Position numbers and translations under genes: made by a program
Shown here: positions 46,064 through 57,476 of the stretch, piece by piece
How positions within the stretch are numbered: position 1 is the stretch's first letter
Layout: every line of letters starts with the position of its first letter
Assembly: GCF_014145225.1 (NCBI RefSeq)
Contig: NZ_JABVCQ010000006.1
Span: forward strand, 62,001 to 126,000
Direction of reading: 5' to 3'
Source of the DNA: Thiospirillum jenense
GTDB lineage: Bacteria > Pseudomonadota > Gammaproteobacteria > Chromatiales > Chromatiaceae
DNA length: 64,000 bases
Notes under the pieces: generated by a model
What the model saw: the letters and a program-made list of their open reading frames with translations, nothing else
The model's database searches: none
Told to the model about the DNA's origin: nothing

Positions 46064-46582
46064 CTAATTTACTTGAACTTTTTGTGGATCACTAAAACAC
46101 TGCATCACTGCCATGACCGCGGCCCAACTCGGCTGACCGCTGGCGCGCAACTGCCGTGCGGATGCGGTGATGGTCAGGTGCAAACTGACATCGGCGGCGG
46201 GCAATAATGGCGCACCACGCTCCGGCCATTCGATTAACAGCAATCCGCCGTCCGCCCGCAGGTCGCGCCAGCCCAGTTCGTCGAGTTCTCGCGGGTCAGC
46301 CAGGCGGTACAGGTCGAGGTGAAAAAGCGGCCAAGTGGTTGTTTTATCAGCTAATTGGATGGAATATGGCTCGATGAGGGTGTAGGTCGGGCTGCGTACC
46401 GTGCCAGTCACGCCCAGCCCGCGTAGCAAACCGCGTACCAATGTTGTTTTACCCGCGCCCAAATCGCCGTGTAAAAAAATCAACCCCGCCCGTCCAATGA
46501 GTGCGGGGGCTAAAGCGCGTCCTAACTCTAATTGCGCCGTTTCATTTGGCAAATAACAATCGGCAACGAACGGTGCGGTCAT
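46064..46582 (-). CDS. tsaE: tRNA threonylcarbamoyladenosine biosynthesis ATPase TsaE
   Basis: The small ATPase of the TsaBDE complex making t6A37 on ANN-decoding tRNAs. It has 172 residues. Walker A HGDLGAGKTTLVRGLL (about 39-54), TVRSPTYTLIEPY and the LYRLADPRELDELGW segment are diagnostic. It overlaps the upstream methyltransferase stop by 4 nt and precedes amiC by 123 nt. Length is slightly above the usual 150-155 because of a C-terminal extension. Confidence 0.95.
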   Translation of the reverse strand: MTAPFVADCYLPNETAQLELGRALAPALIGRAGLIFLHGDLGAGKTTLVRGLLRGLGVTGTVRSPTYTLIEPYSIQLADKTTTWPLFHLDLYRLADPRELDELGWRDLRADGGLLLIEWPERGAPLLPAADVSLHLTITASARQLRASGQPSWAAVMAVMQCFSDPQKVQVN

Positions 46583-47196
46583 GTCAATGAACTCGTGCGA
46601 ATGAATGGCAATTTTTGTGCGCGGGCAACGGTGTAATGACTGCCCTGTTTTAATTTGGTGTAATTACCAAACACGTCATTTAAATTGCGTTGCATAAATT
46701 GCCTTAATCCATTTACAGTGACTAAATACAGTTGGCCGCCATCGCGTAAATGATGATGCGCATCGTGCAATAACAAGGTTAATAACTCCTTGCCCACTTG
46801 CGCCGGGATATTGCTGGCAATGACATCAAATCGCCGCTCACGGTCAATGTGATTAAACCCATTGCTCAATTGCACTTCTGCATGGGTTAATTGATTCAAA
46901 ACCAAATTGCGTTGGGCGTATTCAATGGCGACAAAATCCTTGTCAATCAATAAGGTACGCCCACGCGGCGCTAATCGGGCGAGCGTCATACCAATTGCCC
47001 CGTAGCCGCAGCCGAAGTCTAAACAGTCGGCGGTCGCGGCGATGCTAATGTGTTCCAACAATAAGCGCGTACCGCCGTCAATCTCACGCGGCGAAAATAA
47101 CCCCCAAGTGGTGGTGAAATGGAGTGGTTGCCCCGCCAATGTCGTGGCAAACTGGAGTGGTTGCCGCAATGCAGCCAGTTGTTCAACATTTAACAT
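46579..47196 (-). CDS. RsmC-like class I methyltransferase (MTS domain)
   Basis: A 205-residue SAM-dependent methyltransferase of the MTS/RsmC group. It shows FSPREIDGGTRLLLEH, SAM loop CLDFGCGYGAIGMTLA and the NPPY-like motif NIPAQVG, in which the usual Asn-Pro-Pro-Phe/Tyr is changed to Asn-Ile-Pro-Ala. Its substrate may be rRNA or another nucleic acid, but the altered motif leaves this open. It lacks the duplicated N-terminal domain of full RsmC. Start codon 47196 is followed by coupling with tsaE (ATGA overlap). Confidence 0.8.
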   Translation of the reverse strand: MLNVEQLAALRQPLQFATTLAGQPLHFTTTWGLFSPREIDGGTRLLLEHISIAATADCLDFGCGYGAIGMTLARLAPRGRTLLIDKDFVAIEYAQRNLVLNQLTHAEVQLSNGFNHIDRERRFDVIASNIPAQVGKELLTLLLHDAHHHLRDGGQLYLVTVNGLRQFMQRNLNDVFGNYTKLKQGSHYTVARAQKLPFIRTSSLT

Positions 47197-47284
47197 ATTT
47201 GCGATAATGACCGACGGCCTGTTAGGCTATTGATGACAAAAAACTGATATTCTAACCGTTGTGATGAGTGAGGAACTGTGACGC

Positions 47285-47701
47285 ATGAACCGCTTAATAA
47301 ACACCATCGTTAGCGCCCTATTAACTATGGGGTTGCTATTCAATAATAATCTGCTTTACGCGGCCGGTGGTAAAGAAGAAACCGTGTATCCGGCGTATTT
47401 GACGCTGACGCCGACTATTGTGAATTTGAATGACCAAAATCGTGCGCGATTTTTGCGCGTGGAAATTGATTTGTCAATTAAAACGGCTGAAGATGCAGAA
47501 TTGATTCATCAACACATGCCCGCTTTACAAGATCGCTTGGTTGTATTACTTGGTGGGCGCGATACGAAAGAATTACAAGCGCCCGGAGCGCGGGATGCGT
47601 TGCGCAAAGAAGTATTAGAAGCATTGCGTGATACTATGATGAAAACCGCTGGGCAGCCGGCGGTTGATGATTTGTATTTTACCGGGTTTATCATCCAATA
47701 A
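47285..47701 (+). CDS. FliL-like protein with N-terminal signal/anchor
   Basis: A 138-residue protein: hydrophobic N-terminus (about 5-26; signal peptide or anchor, LLYAAGG), then a FliL-like periplasmic domain (YLTLTPTIVNLNDQNRARFLRVEIDL; the C-terminal VDDLYFTGFIIQ is typical of FliL). FliL binds the flagellar stator, but no other flagellar gene is in the window. Stand-alone FliL-like proteins occur in gammaproteobacteria outside flagellar operons. GAGGA upstream supports the start. Confidence 0.8.
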   Translation: MNRLINTIVSALLTMGLLFNNNLLYAAGGKEETVYPAYLTLTPTIVNLNDQNRARFLRVEIDLSIKTAEDAELIHQHMPALQDRLVVLLGGRDTKELQAPGARDALRKEVLEALRDTMMKTAGQPAVDDLYFTGFIIQ

Positions 47702-47755
47702 GCAATACATGTTGATGTTGAGCGATTGTCAAATGAAAATGGGTGCTTAACCAAT

Positions 47756-47781
47756 GGAGGAGCTGAATGCTTTATTCTTGA
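47756..47781 (+). other. Possible minicistron: strong RBS plus 4-codon frame
   Basis: In the 202-nt fliL-like/rsmA gap, GGAGG (47756-47760) precedes ATG at 47767 by six bases, followed by three sense codons and TGA. AGGAG (47758-47762) can also pair with CTCCT (47888 is not involved; the arm is 47788-47792), so the site may be masked. It is possibly a leader cistron or chance. Confidence 0.25.
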
Positions 47782-47903
47782 TCCAATCTCCTGAAACCTG
47801 ACTTTTAAAAACGGGGCGCACGTTGATTAGTTAGTTCACCGCTGCGCTCTTTGCATAAAACAATTTAATTCATAGACATTCAACTGAATCACACAACACA
47901 CCC

Positions 47904-48740
47904 TTGAATCACCACCCACGCAAACGTTTTGGTCAGCATTTCCTGCGCGATCCAATCATCATTAATCGTATATTGGCATTGATTGATGCCAAACCCGGCC
48001 AGCAATTAATTGAAATTGGCCCAGGTCAAGGTGCATTAACCACTGGTTTATTAACGGCAGCGGGCGCACTTGATGTCATAGAAATTGACCGCGACCTCAT
48101 TGAACCACTCGCCAAACGCTGTCAACCGTTTGGACAGTTGTGCATTCATCAGGCCGACGCCCTGCAATTCGATCTTTGCACACTCCTCAATGACTCTTGT
48201 GCAGCGGCGATAAGTGAATCAATTCCCGCCTCATCAACTCAGCGCCTCCGTTTAATTGGCAATTTACCTTACAATATCTCGACGCCATTATTATTTCATT
48301 TCCTCAAATACGCCCACTGTTTAGATGATCTGCATTTAATGCTGCAACGTGAAGTGGTCGAACGCATTTGCGCCGCGCCGGGGAATAAAACTTACGGACG
48401 TTTATCCGTCATGGTGCAAACCTATTGTGCCGCTGAAATGGGATTTATAATTCACGCCGACGCCTTTTATCCCCCCCCTAAAGTTGAATCTGCACTCTTG
48501 CATTTACGCCCTTATTTACAGCCCGCATTTGCACTTGGCAATCGCCAACATCATGCTACGCTCGTCGCCACTGCATTTGCACAACGGCGTAAAACGTTGC
48601 GCAATAGCCTGCGTGAATTGATCTCTACTGCGCAATTGATTGCAGCTGAGATTGATCCCAATGCCCGCGCTGAAACCCTGACTATTGCTGAATTTGCACG
48701 TTTATCTGAACTGACTTGTAATCCACACATTTCACCCTGA
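47904..48740 (+). CDS. rsmA: 16S rRNA dimethyladenosine transferase RsmA (KsgA)
   Basis: Dimethylates two adjacent adenosines in 16S rRNA helix 45. It has 278 residues: RKRFGQHFLRDPIIINRI, SAM loop LIEIGPGQGALTTGLL, EIDRDL, NLPYNISTPLLFHFL (catalytic NLPY), YPPPKVESALLHL. The start is TTG at 47904 (no ATG or GTG lies between it and the conserved RFGQHFL, and no RBS is visible), so the exact start is uncertain. A C8 tract is inside the PPPK codons (48471-48478). Downstream lon begins after 42 nt. The usual partners surA/pdxA and apaGH are not here. Confidence 0.94.
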   Translation: MNHHPRKRFGQHFLRDPIIINRILALIDAKPGQQLIEIGPGQGALTTGLLTAAGALDVIEIDRDLIEPLAKRCQPFGQLCIHQADALQFDLCTLLNDSCAAAISESIPASSTQRLRLIGNLPYNISTPLLFHFLKYAHCLDDLHLMLQREVVERICAAPGNKTYGRLSVMVQTYCAAEMGFIIHADAFYPPPKVESALLHLRPYLQPAFALGNRQHHATLVATAFAQRRKTLRNSLRELISTAQLIAAEIDPNARAETLTIAEFARLSELTCNPHISP

Positions 48741-48782
48741 TATGCTGTCATTAACACTAACAACCCAATTAGGATTAACGGC

Positions 48783-51203
48783 ATGACCGAATCAGAAAAC
48801 GCACTCGACTCATTATCAGCTGCGACCATTGATAATGACGCTGATAGTCACAGCGATCATGACGGAACACCATTAGCACGGGCGCGAGATGTATTACCGC
48901 CGCTCATTCCATTATTACCCGTTGCGGCGCGGCCATTCTTTCCTGGCCAAGCCGTACCATTATTGATGGATGCGCGGCATTGGGCATCTACCTTACGCAC
49001 TGTTGGCGCTAGTGAACACCGCATATTAGGTGTGATATTAGTGAAAAATGACATTTCCGAAGTAGCAATAACTGATGATTTTTATACGGTTGGCACCGCC
49101 TGTCGGGTGCATCGGGTGCATGAATCAGATGGTAAAATGCAGGTATTAGTTGAATGTTTGCAGCGGTTTTCTATTGAACAATTTATTAAATCTAAAACGC
49201 CATTTTCTGCGCAAGTACGGTATTTACCTGAGCCGCCGACCTATGAAGAAAATGAGGTTAAGGCCTATGCAATGGCGGTCATCAATACCATTAAAGAACT
49301 GCTGCCATTAAATCCGCTATACGTCGAAGAATTGCGCATGTTTTTGGATCGTTTCGGGCCAGATGATCCGTCTCATTTAGCTGATTTTGCCGCCAGTTTA
49401 ACCACGTCCACCAAACAGCAATTGCAAGAAGTTTTAGAAACCTTGCCGTTATTAAAGCGCATGGAAAAGGTGCTGGTATTACTGCATAATGAATTAGAAT
49501 TAGCCCGAGCGCAGCAAACTATTCGCCAGTCGGTTGAAGAGCGAATGCAAAAACAGCAACGCGATTTTTTCTTGCGTGAACAGCTCAAGGTCATTCAAAA
49601 AGAGTTGGGTATTGCCAAAGATGATCGCACTGCCGAATTAGACAAATTCAAACAACGCATTGCGAAATTAACCCTGACCGAAGAAGCGAATAAACGGGTC
49701 ACGGAAGAATTAGATAAGATGGCTATTTTGGAGACGGGTTCACCAGAATATGCCGTCACACGCAATTATTTAGATTGGATTACGCTCTTGCCCTGGGGGC
49801 AACTATCCAAAGATAAATTGGATTTAAAACGCGCCCGCCGCATTTTAGATCGGGATCATTATGGCTTGGAAGATGTTAAAGCGCGTATTATTGAATTCCT
49901 CGCGGTTGGCATGATGAAAGGCGCTATTGCTGGTTCAATTTTATTATTGGTTGGCCCGCCGGGCGTTGGCAAAACCTCAATTGGGCGATCTATTGCTGCG
50001 GCATTAGGCCGTCAATTCTATCGCTTTTCAGTCGGCGGCATTCGAGATGAAGCTGAAATTAAAGGTCATCGCCGCACTTATATTGGCGCCATGCCGGGCA
50101 AGTTTTTACAAGCAATGAAAGATGCTGGCACGGCTAATCCAGTCATCATGTTAGATGAAATTGATAAAATCGGCGCGAGTTATCATGGCGATCCCGCCTC
50201 TTCATTACTCGAAGTGCTTGATCCCGAACAAAACCAGGATTTCCTCGATCATTATTTGGATTTGCGATTTGATTTATCCAAAGTGCTATTTGTTTGCACC
50301 GCCAATCAAACGGATAGCATCCCCGGTCCATTATTAGATCGTATGGAAGTCATTTCATTATCCGGCTATATTGCCGAAGAAAAACTCGCCATTGCTAAAA
50401 AATATCTGTTGCCGCGTCAATTAGACAAGGCTGGATTAGATCGGGAAAAAATTAAATTGGATACCGCCACGCTGCGGGCGTTAATTGATGGCTATGCGCG
50501 TGATGCTGGGGTGCGGCGATTAGAAAAACAATTGGGTAAAATTGTGCGTAAAAGCACGGTTAAATTATTAGACGGCAGCGAGCCGCCAATCCGAATTAAC
50601 ACGGATGATTTGCAAGCGTATTTAGGCAGCCCAGTCTTTCGGGATGAACGCAAATTATCCGGCCCCGGGGTGGTGACTGGATTAGCCTGGACGGCAATGG
50701 GCGGCGCTACTTTATCAATTGAAGCGGTGCGGATTCACGAATTAACTCGCGGGTTTAAACTCACCGGTCAATTGGGCGAGGTAATGAAAGAATCGGCTGA
50801 TATTGCCTATAGTTATATTCTCAGCCATGCAGCTGAATTCGGTGCAGAACGCCGGTTTTTTGAAAATGCTTTTATTCATTTACACGTCCCGGCCGGCGCC
50901 ACACCTAAAGACGGCCCCTCGGCGGGTATTACCATTGCGTCGGCGTTATTATCATTAGCACGCAATGAATCTGTGCGACGCATTGCCATGACCGGTGAAA
51001 TCACTTTAACCGGCGCCGTATTCCCCATTGGCGGAGTGCGGGAAAAACTCATTGCCGCCCGCCGCGCTGGGATTAAAGAAGTCTTATTACCAGATGATAA
51101 TCGCGGTGAATACGAAGAGGTGCCGGAGCATTTGCGCACCGGCTTTACCGTTCACTTTGTTAAACGCTTTACCGATGTCGTGCCGCTATTATTTAAGCAT
51201 TAA
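48783..51203 (+). CDS. lon: ATP-dependent protease Lon
   Basis: An 806-residue cytosolic AAA+ serine protease for misfolded and regulatory proteins. It has an N-terminal substrate domain (about 40-245; LIPLLPVAARPFFPGQAVPLL), a coiled-coil helical region, AAA+ Walker A GPPGVGKTS near 391, Walker B MLDEIDKIG, and the C-terminal protease with the Ser-Lys dyad: Ser in PKDGPSAGITIA (about 713) and Lys in REKLIAARRAG (about 755). RBS AGGA is 8 nt upstream. The Ser/Asp-rich first 25 residues are a lineage-specific extension compared with E. coli Lon. Confidence 0.97.
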   Translation: MTESENALDSLSAATIDNDADSHSDHDGTPLARARDVLPPLIPLLPVAARPFFPGQAVPLLMDARHWASTLRTVGASEHRILGVILVKNDISEVAITDDFYTVGTACRVHRVHESDGKMQVLVECLQRFSIEQFIKSKTPFSAQVRYLPEPPTYEENEVKAYAMAVINTIKELLPLNPLYVEELRMFLDRFGPDDPSHLADFAASLTTSTKQQLQEVLETLPLLKRMEKVLVLLHNELELARAQQTIRQSVEERMQKQQRDFFLREQLKVIQKELGIAKDDRTAELDKFKQRIAKLTLTEEANKRVTEELDKMAILETGSPEYAVTRNYLDWITLLPWGQLSKDKLDLKRARRILDRDHYGLEDVKARIIEFLAVGMMKGAIAGSILLLVGPPGVGKTSIGRSIAAALGRQFYRFSVGGIRDEAEIKGHRRTYIGAMPGKFLQAMKDAGTANPVIMLDEIDKIGASYHGDPASSLLEVLDPEQNQDFLDHYLDLRFDLSKVLFVCTANQTDSIPGPLLDRMEVISLSGYIAEEKLAIAKKYLLPRQLDKAGLDREKIKLDTATLRALIDGYARDAGVRRLEKQLGKIVRKSTVKLLDGSEPPIRINTDDLQAYLGSPVFRDERKLSGPGVVTGLAWTAMGGATLSIEAVRIHELTRGFKLTGQLGEVMKESADIAYSYILSHAAEFGAERRFFENAFIHLHVPAGATPKDGPSAGITIASALLSLARNESVRRIAMTGEITLTGAVFPIGGVREKLIAARRAGIKEVLLPDDNRGEYEEVPEHLRTGFTVHFVKRFTDVVPLLFKH

Positions 51204-51263
51204 ACAGCATATTCATTATGGTATTTGCGTTCTATTCATCCATTGCCGAGACCTCACTTTATC

Positions 51264-52610
51264 GTGAATAAACTCTACATTCAAACCTACGGCTGTCAAA
51301 TGAACGTCTATGATTCAGCGCGCCTGGCTGATGTATTACACGCCTCGCACGGATTAGAATTAACCGATTGCGCGGAAGACGCCGATGTTTTATTGCTGAA
51401 TACCTGCGCCATTCGTGAAAAAGCACAGGAAAAGGTGTTTTCACAATTAGGTCGCTGGCAAAATTGGAAAGCCCAACGCCCCGAGTTAATTATTGGCGTT
51501 GGCGGTTGTGTCGCCAGTCAAGAAGGCGAGTTCATTCGCCAACGTGCGCCGTTTGTTGATATGATTTTTGGCCCGCAAACCGCGCATCGTGTCCCGCAGT
51601 TAATTGACGCCGTTATACGCGAACGCCGCCCGCAAATTGACATTTCATTTCCCGAAATGGAAAAATTCGCCTGCCTGCCACCCGTCCGCGCCACCGCCCC
51701 CAGCGCCCTCGTGACCATCATGGAGGGCTGCTCGCACTATTGTACCTACTGCGTCGTGCCGTATACGCGGGGCGCAGAAGTCAGCCGCGCCGTTGATGAC
51801 GTGCTGGCCGAGGTTGTCGCATTAGCACAACAGGGCGTCCGCGAGGTCAATCTGCTCGGGCAAAATGTCAATGGATACAACGGGTTAGACGCCGCCGGCC
51901 GCGCCGCCACACTCGCCGATTTACTCTACCGCGTCGCCGACATTGACGGCATCGAGCGCATCCGCTTCACCACTTCGCACCCGAGCGCCTTCTCCGACGA
52001 CCTGATCGCGGTGTACGCCGACGTGCCACATTTGGTCAATTTCTTGCATCTACCGGTACAAAGTGGCTCAGATCGCATTCTCGCGCAAATGAAACGCGGC
52101 TATACCGCAGCCGATTACCAACGTATTATAAATCAATTGCGTCAAGTCCGCCCGTCTATTGGCATTTCATCCGACTTTATTATTGGTTTCCCGGGCGAAA
52201 CTGATGCCGATTTTAATGACACATTAGCGTTAATTGACGCGGTTGGGTTTGACCACTCATTCAGTTTTCTATTCAGCCCCCGCCCCGGCACCCCGGCGGC
52301 GAATTACCCTGATGACACGCCGTTGTTATTAAAGCAGCAGCGGTTAGCGCAATTACAACAGCGGATTAATACGCAAGCGCAATTGATTAGCGCCCAAATG
52401 GTTGGTACGGATGTGACCATTCTGGTTGAAAAACCGTCGCGTAAAGATGCCAATCAACTGAGCGGGCGCACCGAAAATAACCGCGTGGTCAATTTTAATG
52501 GTGACAGCAATTTAATTGGACAATTTGTCACCGTGCGCATTACTGAAGCGCTGCCCAATTCATTGCGTGGTGAATTAACCACCCGCGCCGCTAATCCAAT
52601 TATCAAATAA
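51264..52610 (+). CDS. miaB: tRNA-2-methylthio-N6-dimethylallyladenosine synthase MiaB
   Basis: A radical-SAM methylthiotransferase modifying A37 of tRNAs. GTG at 51264 is chosen because [14 protein letters not shown] aligns with known N-termini; the open frame extends to 51225 without conservation. The auxiliary-cluster cysteines are in [21 protein letters not shown] and GVGGCVAS; the radical-SAM cluster is CSHYCTYC (about 156-163). A C-terminal TRAM-like domain follows. It ends about 30 residues shorter than E. coli MiaB. It starts the miaB-phoH-ybeY cluster. Codon use turns GC-rich over about 51660-52030 only. Confidence 0.96.
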   Translation: MNKLYIQTYGCQMNVYDSARLADVLHASHGLELTDCAEDADVLLLNTCAIREKAQEKVFSQLGRWQNWKAQRPELIIGVGGCVASQEGEFIRQRAPFVDMIFGPQTAHRVPQLIDAVIRERRPQIDISFPEMEKFACLPPVRATAPSALVTIMEGCSHYCTYCVVPYTRGAEVSRAVDDVLAEVVALAQQGVREVNLLGQNVNGYNGLDAAGRAATLADLLYRVADIDGIERIRFTTSHPSAFSDDLIAVYADVPHLVNFLHLPVQSGSDRILAQMKRGYTAADYQRIINQLRQVRPSIGISSDFIIGFPGETDADFNDTLALIDAVGFDHSFSFLFSPRPGTPAANYPDDTPLLLKQQRLAQLQQRINTQAQLISAQMVGTDVTILVEKPSRKDANQLSGRTENNRVVNFNGDSNLIGQFVTVRITEALPNSLRGELTTRAANPIIK

Positions 52611-52646
52611 TCATTACACTTAAATCATAGGAGCATTGGTCTCATC

Positions 52647-53636
52647 TTGACTACGCATCTCACCAGCCATGATCTGGAATTAGAACCCGCCGATAATCTG
52701 CGATTAGCCAACCTCTGCGGTCAATTCGACACGCACCTGCGGTTAATTGAACGCCGCCTCGGCGTTGAATTAAGTAATCGCGGCGGCAGCTTTCGCATTA
52801 CCGGCGAACCCAATGCCGTGACATTAAGTGAGCGGTTATTGCAAATGCTCTACACCGCCGCCGCCGATGAAACGCTGTCACCGCCAACCGTGCATTTACA
52901 TTTACAACAATTGGGCGTGAATGATGATTTAATTGCCGAACGGACGTATGAAGTGGCGGATGTTAAATCCGAGATTGTGATTAAAACGAAACGCGGTTTA
53001 ATTCGCGCTCGCGGGCCGAATCAACAAGAGTATTTGCGCGCTATTCAGCGGTATGACATTAACTTTGGCATTGGTCCGGCGGGGACGGGTAAAACGTATT
53101 TAGCGGTTGCCTGTGCCGTTGAAGCATTAGAAAGTGAACGAGTGCGGCGGTTATTATTAGTGCGGCCGGCAGTGGAAGCGGGCGAACGCTTGGGCTTTTT
53201 ACCCGGTGATTTAGCGCGTAAAGTGGACCCGTATTTACGGCCATTATATGATGCGTTATTTGAAATGCTCGGGTTTGAAAAGGTGAATAAGTTATTAGAG
53301 CGCAATGTCATTGAAGTGGCGCCACTGGCCTATATGCGCGGGCGGACGTTGAATGAAGCCTTTATTATTCTCGACGAGGCGCAGAATACCACGCCTGAGC
53401 AAATGAAAATGTTTTTAACCCGTATTGGTTTTGGCTCAACGGTAGTGGTGACGGGCGATGTGACGCAAGTAGATTTACCGCGTGGCCAGCCGTCGGGATT
53501 GCGCCAAGTCATTAACATTTTGCGTGATGTTGACGAGATTAGTTTTACGTTTTTTAATACCCGCGACGTGGTGCGCCATCCATTAGTGCAGCGTATTGTT
53601 CAAGCCTATGAACTCCACGATCAGGCGCGGCAATAG
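52647..53636 (+). CDS. ybeZ: PhoH-like ATPase (YbeZ)
   Basis: A 329-residue P-loop ATPase associated with YbeY in RNA metabolism. A TTG start at 52647 places LELEPADNLRLANLCGQFD in register with E. coli YbeZ; AGGAG lies 13 nt upstream. Walker A GPAGTGKTYLAVACAV, LLVRPAVEAGERLGFLPGD, Walker B AFIILDEAQNTTPEQMKMFLTR and VTGDVTQVDLPRGQPSGL are intact. The miaB-ybeZ-ybeY order is conserved in gammaproteobacteria, though corC and lnt do not follow here. Confidence 0.94.
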   Translation: MTTHLTSHDLELEPADNLRLANLCGQFDTHLRLIERRLGVELSNRGGSFRITGEPNAVTLSERLLQMLYTAAADETLSPPTVHLHLQQLGVNDDLIAERTYEVADVKSEIVIKTKRGLIRARGPNQQEYLRAIQRYDINFGIGPAGTGKTYLAVACAVEALESERVRRLLLVRPAVEAGERLGFLPGDLARKVDPYLRPLYDALFEMLGFEKVNKLLERNVIEVAPLAYMRGRTLNEAFIILDEAQNTTPEQMKMFLTRIGFGSTVVVTGDVTQVDLPRGQPSGLRQVINILRDVDEISFTFFNTRDVVRHPLVQRIVQAYELHDQARQ

Positions 53637-53665
53637 CCTAATGATAACACCAGTGAAAATGTTTT

Positions 53666-54151
53666 ATGCCACGCTCAACGGTCACAATTGATTTACAACG
53701 GGCAACCACCATTCCAACGGCGCAATTGCCAACGCCGGTGCAATTAAAAACTTGGGTCACAGCGGTACGCGCTGCATTAAAAAAAACGACCACGCCAATT
53801 GAATTAACCATTCGGCTGGTTGATTCAAGCGAGAGCGCGGCCTTTAATCAACGTTATCGCGGGCGGGCGGGGGCAACCAATGTGTTGTCATTTCCATTTA
53901 TTAACCCGCCCGGCGCGCCGTCATCCTGCGCGTTATTAGGCGATTTAATGCTGTGTGCGCCGTTGGTCATTCAAGAAGCGCACGTCCAGCAAAAAGAATT
54001 ATTTGCACATTGGGCGCATTTAGTTGTGCATGGCGCATTGCATTTGCACGGGTTTGATCATCAAGATGCGAATGAAGCGGCGCAGATGGAGCAATTAGAA
54101 ACGCAGATTGTGACGGGATTGGGATTTGCCGCGCCGTATGAGGTTATTTGA
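53666..54151 (+). CDS. ybeY: Endoribonuclease / rRNA maturation factor YbeY
   Basis: A 161-residue zinc metallo-RNase acting in 16S 3'-end maturation and ribosome quality control. The zinc site is HGALHLHGFDH (about 122-132), and NQRYRGRAGATNVLSFPF with LLGDLMLCAP is typical of the family. It begins 29 nt after the phoH-like stop. The downstream neighbour prk is convergent. Confidence 0.95.
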   Translation: MPRSTVTIDLQRATTIPTAQLPTPVQLKTWVTAVRAALKKTTTPIELTIRLVDSSESAAFNQRYRGRAGATNVLSFPFINPPGAPSSCALLGDLMLCAPLVIQEAHVQQKELFAHWAHLVVHGALHLHGFDHQDANEAAQMEQLETQIVTGLGFAAPYEVI

Positions 54152-54214
54152 AAAATAGCACGGCAGTTGATTAAATAGCGGGCGGGTTGATTGTCACGCA
54201 ATCATCACACTGTC

Positions 54215-54248
54215 ACCTGCTGTTGCAGTGCATGACTGAACAGCAGGT
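54215..54248. terminator. Hairpin between convergent ybeY and prk
   Basis: Perfect 10-bp arms ACCTGCTGTT (54215-54224) and AACAGCAGGT (54239-54248) with a 14-nt loop lie in the 135-nt convergent gap. No U-tract is present, so this may be a Rho-independent terminator on either strand or a processing stem. Confidence 0.5.
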
Positions 54249-54286
54249 CATTGCACGGTGTGAATTAACCGGCAATGGTGATGTGA

Positions 54287-55177
54287 TTAAACATTGCGCG
54301 CATCCATCATGCGCTCGATGATTGGCTGTAAAATGACTTCCATTGCAAAGCCCATTTTGCCGCCCGGCACCACCATGGTATTGCGCCGCGACATAAATGA
54401 ATCGCTAATCATGCTTAATAGATACGGAAAATCAATTCGGAGTTGCACGGGATCACGGAAGCGAATGATGACGAAACTTTCGTCGGGCGTGGGAATATCG
54501 CGGGCAATGAACGGATTCGACGTATCAACGGTAGCCACGCGCTGGAAGTTAATATCCGTTAATGAAAACTGCGGCGTGATGTGGCGAATATAATCGGGCA
54601 TCCGCCGCATAATGGTATCTACAATGGCTTCGGCGGAATAACCGCGTTCTAAATTGTCGCGGTGAATCTTTTGAATCCATTCCAAATTGACAATTGGCAC
54701 CACGCCGACGCCTAAATCAACATGTTGCGCGACATTATGATCTTCAGTAATAACTAAGCCGTGCAAGCCTTCGTAAAATAATAAATCAGTGCCGGAGACA
54801 ATGTCTTCCCAGGGCGTGAATTGGCCGGGTTGCAAATTGGTGCCGAGCCGCGCATTGTGATGCACTGCTTCATCATGGCTGTGCAAATAATACCGCTTTT
54901 TACCGCCGCCAGTGTCGCCATAGGTACTAAATAAATCTTCTAATAAATCAAAACAATTGGCTTCGGGACCAAAATGACTCAGATTGCGATGTTCAGCAAC
55001 GGACTTTGCCATTTCAGTTTTCATTTCATTGCGATCATAGCGGTGAAAACTATCACCTTCGATCACGGCCGATTGAATGCCGTCACGATAAAAAATATGT
55101 TCAAATGCGCGTTTAACGGTCGTGGTGCCTGCACCGGATGATCCTGTGACCGCGACAATCGGATGTTTTTTTGACAT
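54287..55177 (-). CDS. prk: Phosphoribulokinase (proteobacterial class I)
   Basis: Phosphorylates ribulose-5-phosphate to ribulose-1,5-bisphosphate, the committed Calvin-cycle step. It has 296 residues with P-loop GSSGAGTTT (12-20), EGDSFHRYDRNEM, GPEANCFDLL, FYEGLHG and RRMPDYIRHITPQFS, all typical of the octameric proteobacterial form (about 290 residues). It is not next to RuBisCO or other cbb genes in this window. It lies divergent from pgl across a 333-nt intergenic region holding a perfect dyad 68 nt upstream. Confidence 0.96.
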   Translation of the reverse strand: MSKKHPIVAVTGSSGAGTTTVKRAFEHIFYRDGIQSAVIEGDSFHRYDRNEMKTEMAKSVAEHRNLSHFGPEANCFDLLEDLFSTYGDTGGGKKRYYLHSHDEAVHHNARLGTNLQPGQFTPWEDIVSGTDLLFYEGLHGLVITEDHNVAQHVDLGVGVVPIVNLEWIQKIHRDNLERGYSAEAIVDTIMRRMPDYIRHITPQFSLTDINFQRVATVDTSNPFIARDIPTPDESFVIIRFRDPVQLRIDFPYLLSMISDSFMSRRNTMVVPGGKMGFAMEVILQPIIERMMDARNV

Positions 55178-55510
55178 GAATATTCAATTCCTAATAAACA
55201 GGCGCTCGGGGGCGCGTTAATAAACTGCGATGAATCACCAGTCAGTTGCAATAAAAATGGATTGCAACGCGGCGCACCCATCACAGGATGACCGATCAGG
55301 CAGCAGCGGCGATGCCGTTGGCGCGATGATGCTGCACCGCAGCTATTGTAACGGCCGCTTGACCGCTCGCGGTGCAACTTATTTTATCAAATAGACGCGC
55401 TACCATTGCGCACCATTGAGGCGGTGGCGGCGTATCTGAATTGCCACTGCAATATGATTTCCCGTTGTTCAATTTCTCCAACTACTCTGACCACTCGCCA
55501 AATCCCTCAG
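55178..55510. other. 333-nt divergent intergenic region prk/pgl
   Basis: Between the prk start (minus) and the pgl start (plus). It contains the perfect 8-bp inverted repeat at 55245-55268 and otherwise only unremarkable sequence. The in-frame extension of pgl to 55406 is open but not conserved-looking. No RNA gene is recognisable. Confidence 0.6.
55245..55268. promoter_or_regulatory. Perfect dyad upstream of prk, candidate operator
   Basis: GTTGCAAT (55245-55252), 8-nt spacer, ATTGCAAC (55261-55268), centred about 80 nt upstream of prk. Size and position suit a dimeric regulator, and a CbbR-like LysR factor would be the obvious candidate, but no regulator gene is adjacent. A plain hairpin is the alternative. 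Confidence 0.4.
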
Positions 55511-57341
<1,831 letters not shown>

Positions 57342-57476
57342 GTAAAAACCATAATAACAATCTGCTGGTATAAATGGTTTAAATTGCGCTTTCAGTAACA
57401 GCGAGACTGGTACGCCTTCATTAAAAAGATCGCCACCGCCGTTGATATTCATCATTTTATTTATTGAGTTATTGTT

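Noticed and set aside
55406-55510. N-terminal extension of pgl
   Set aside because: Composition is unlike the gene and the conserved core begins after Met36 of the extended frame; ATG 55511 gives normal length.
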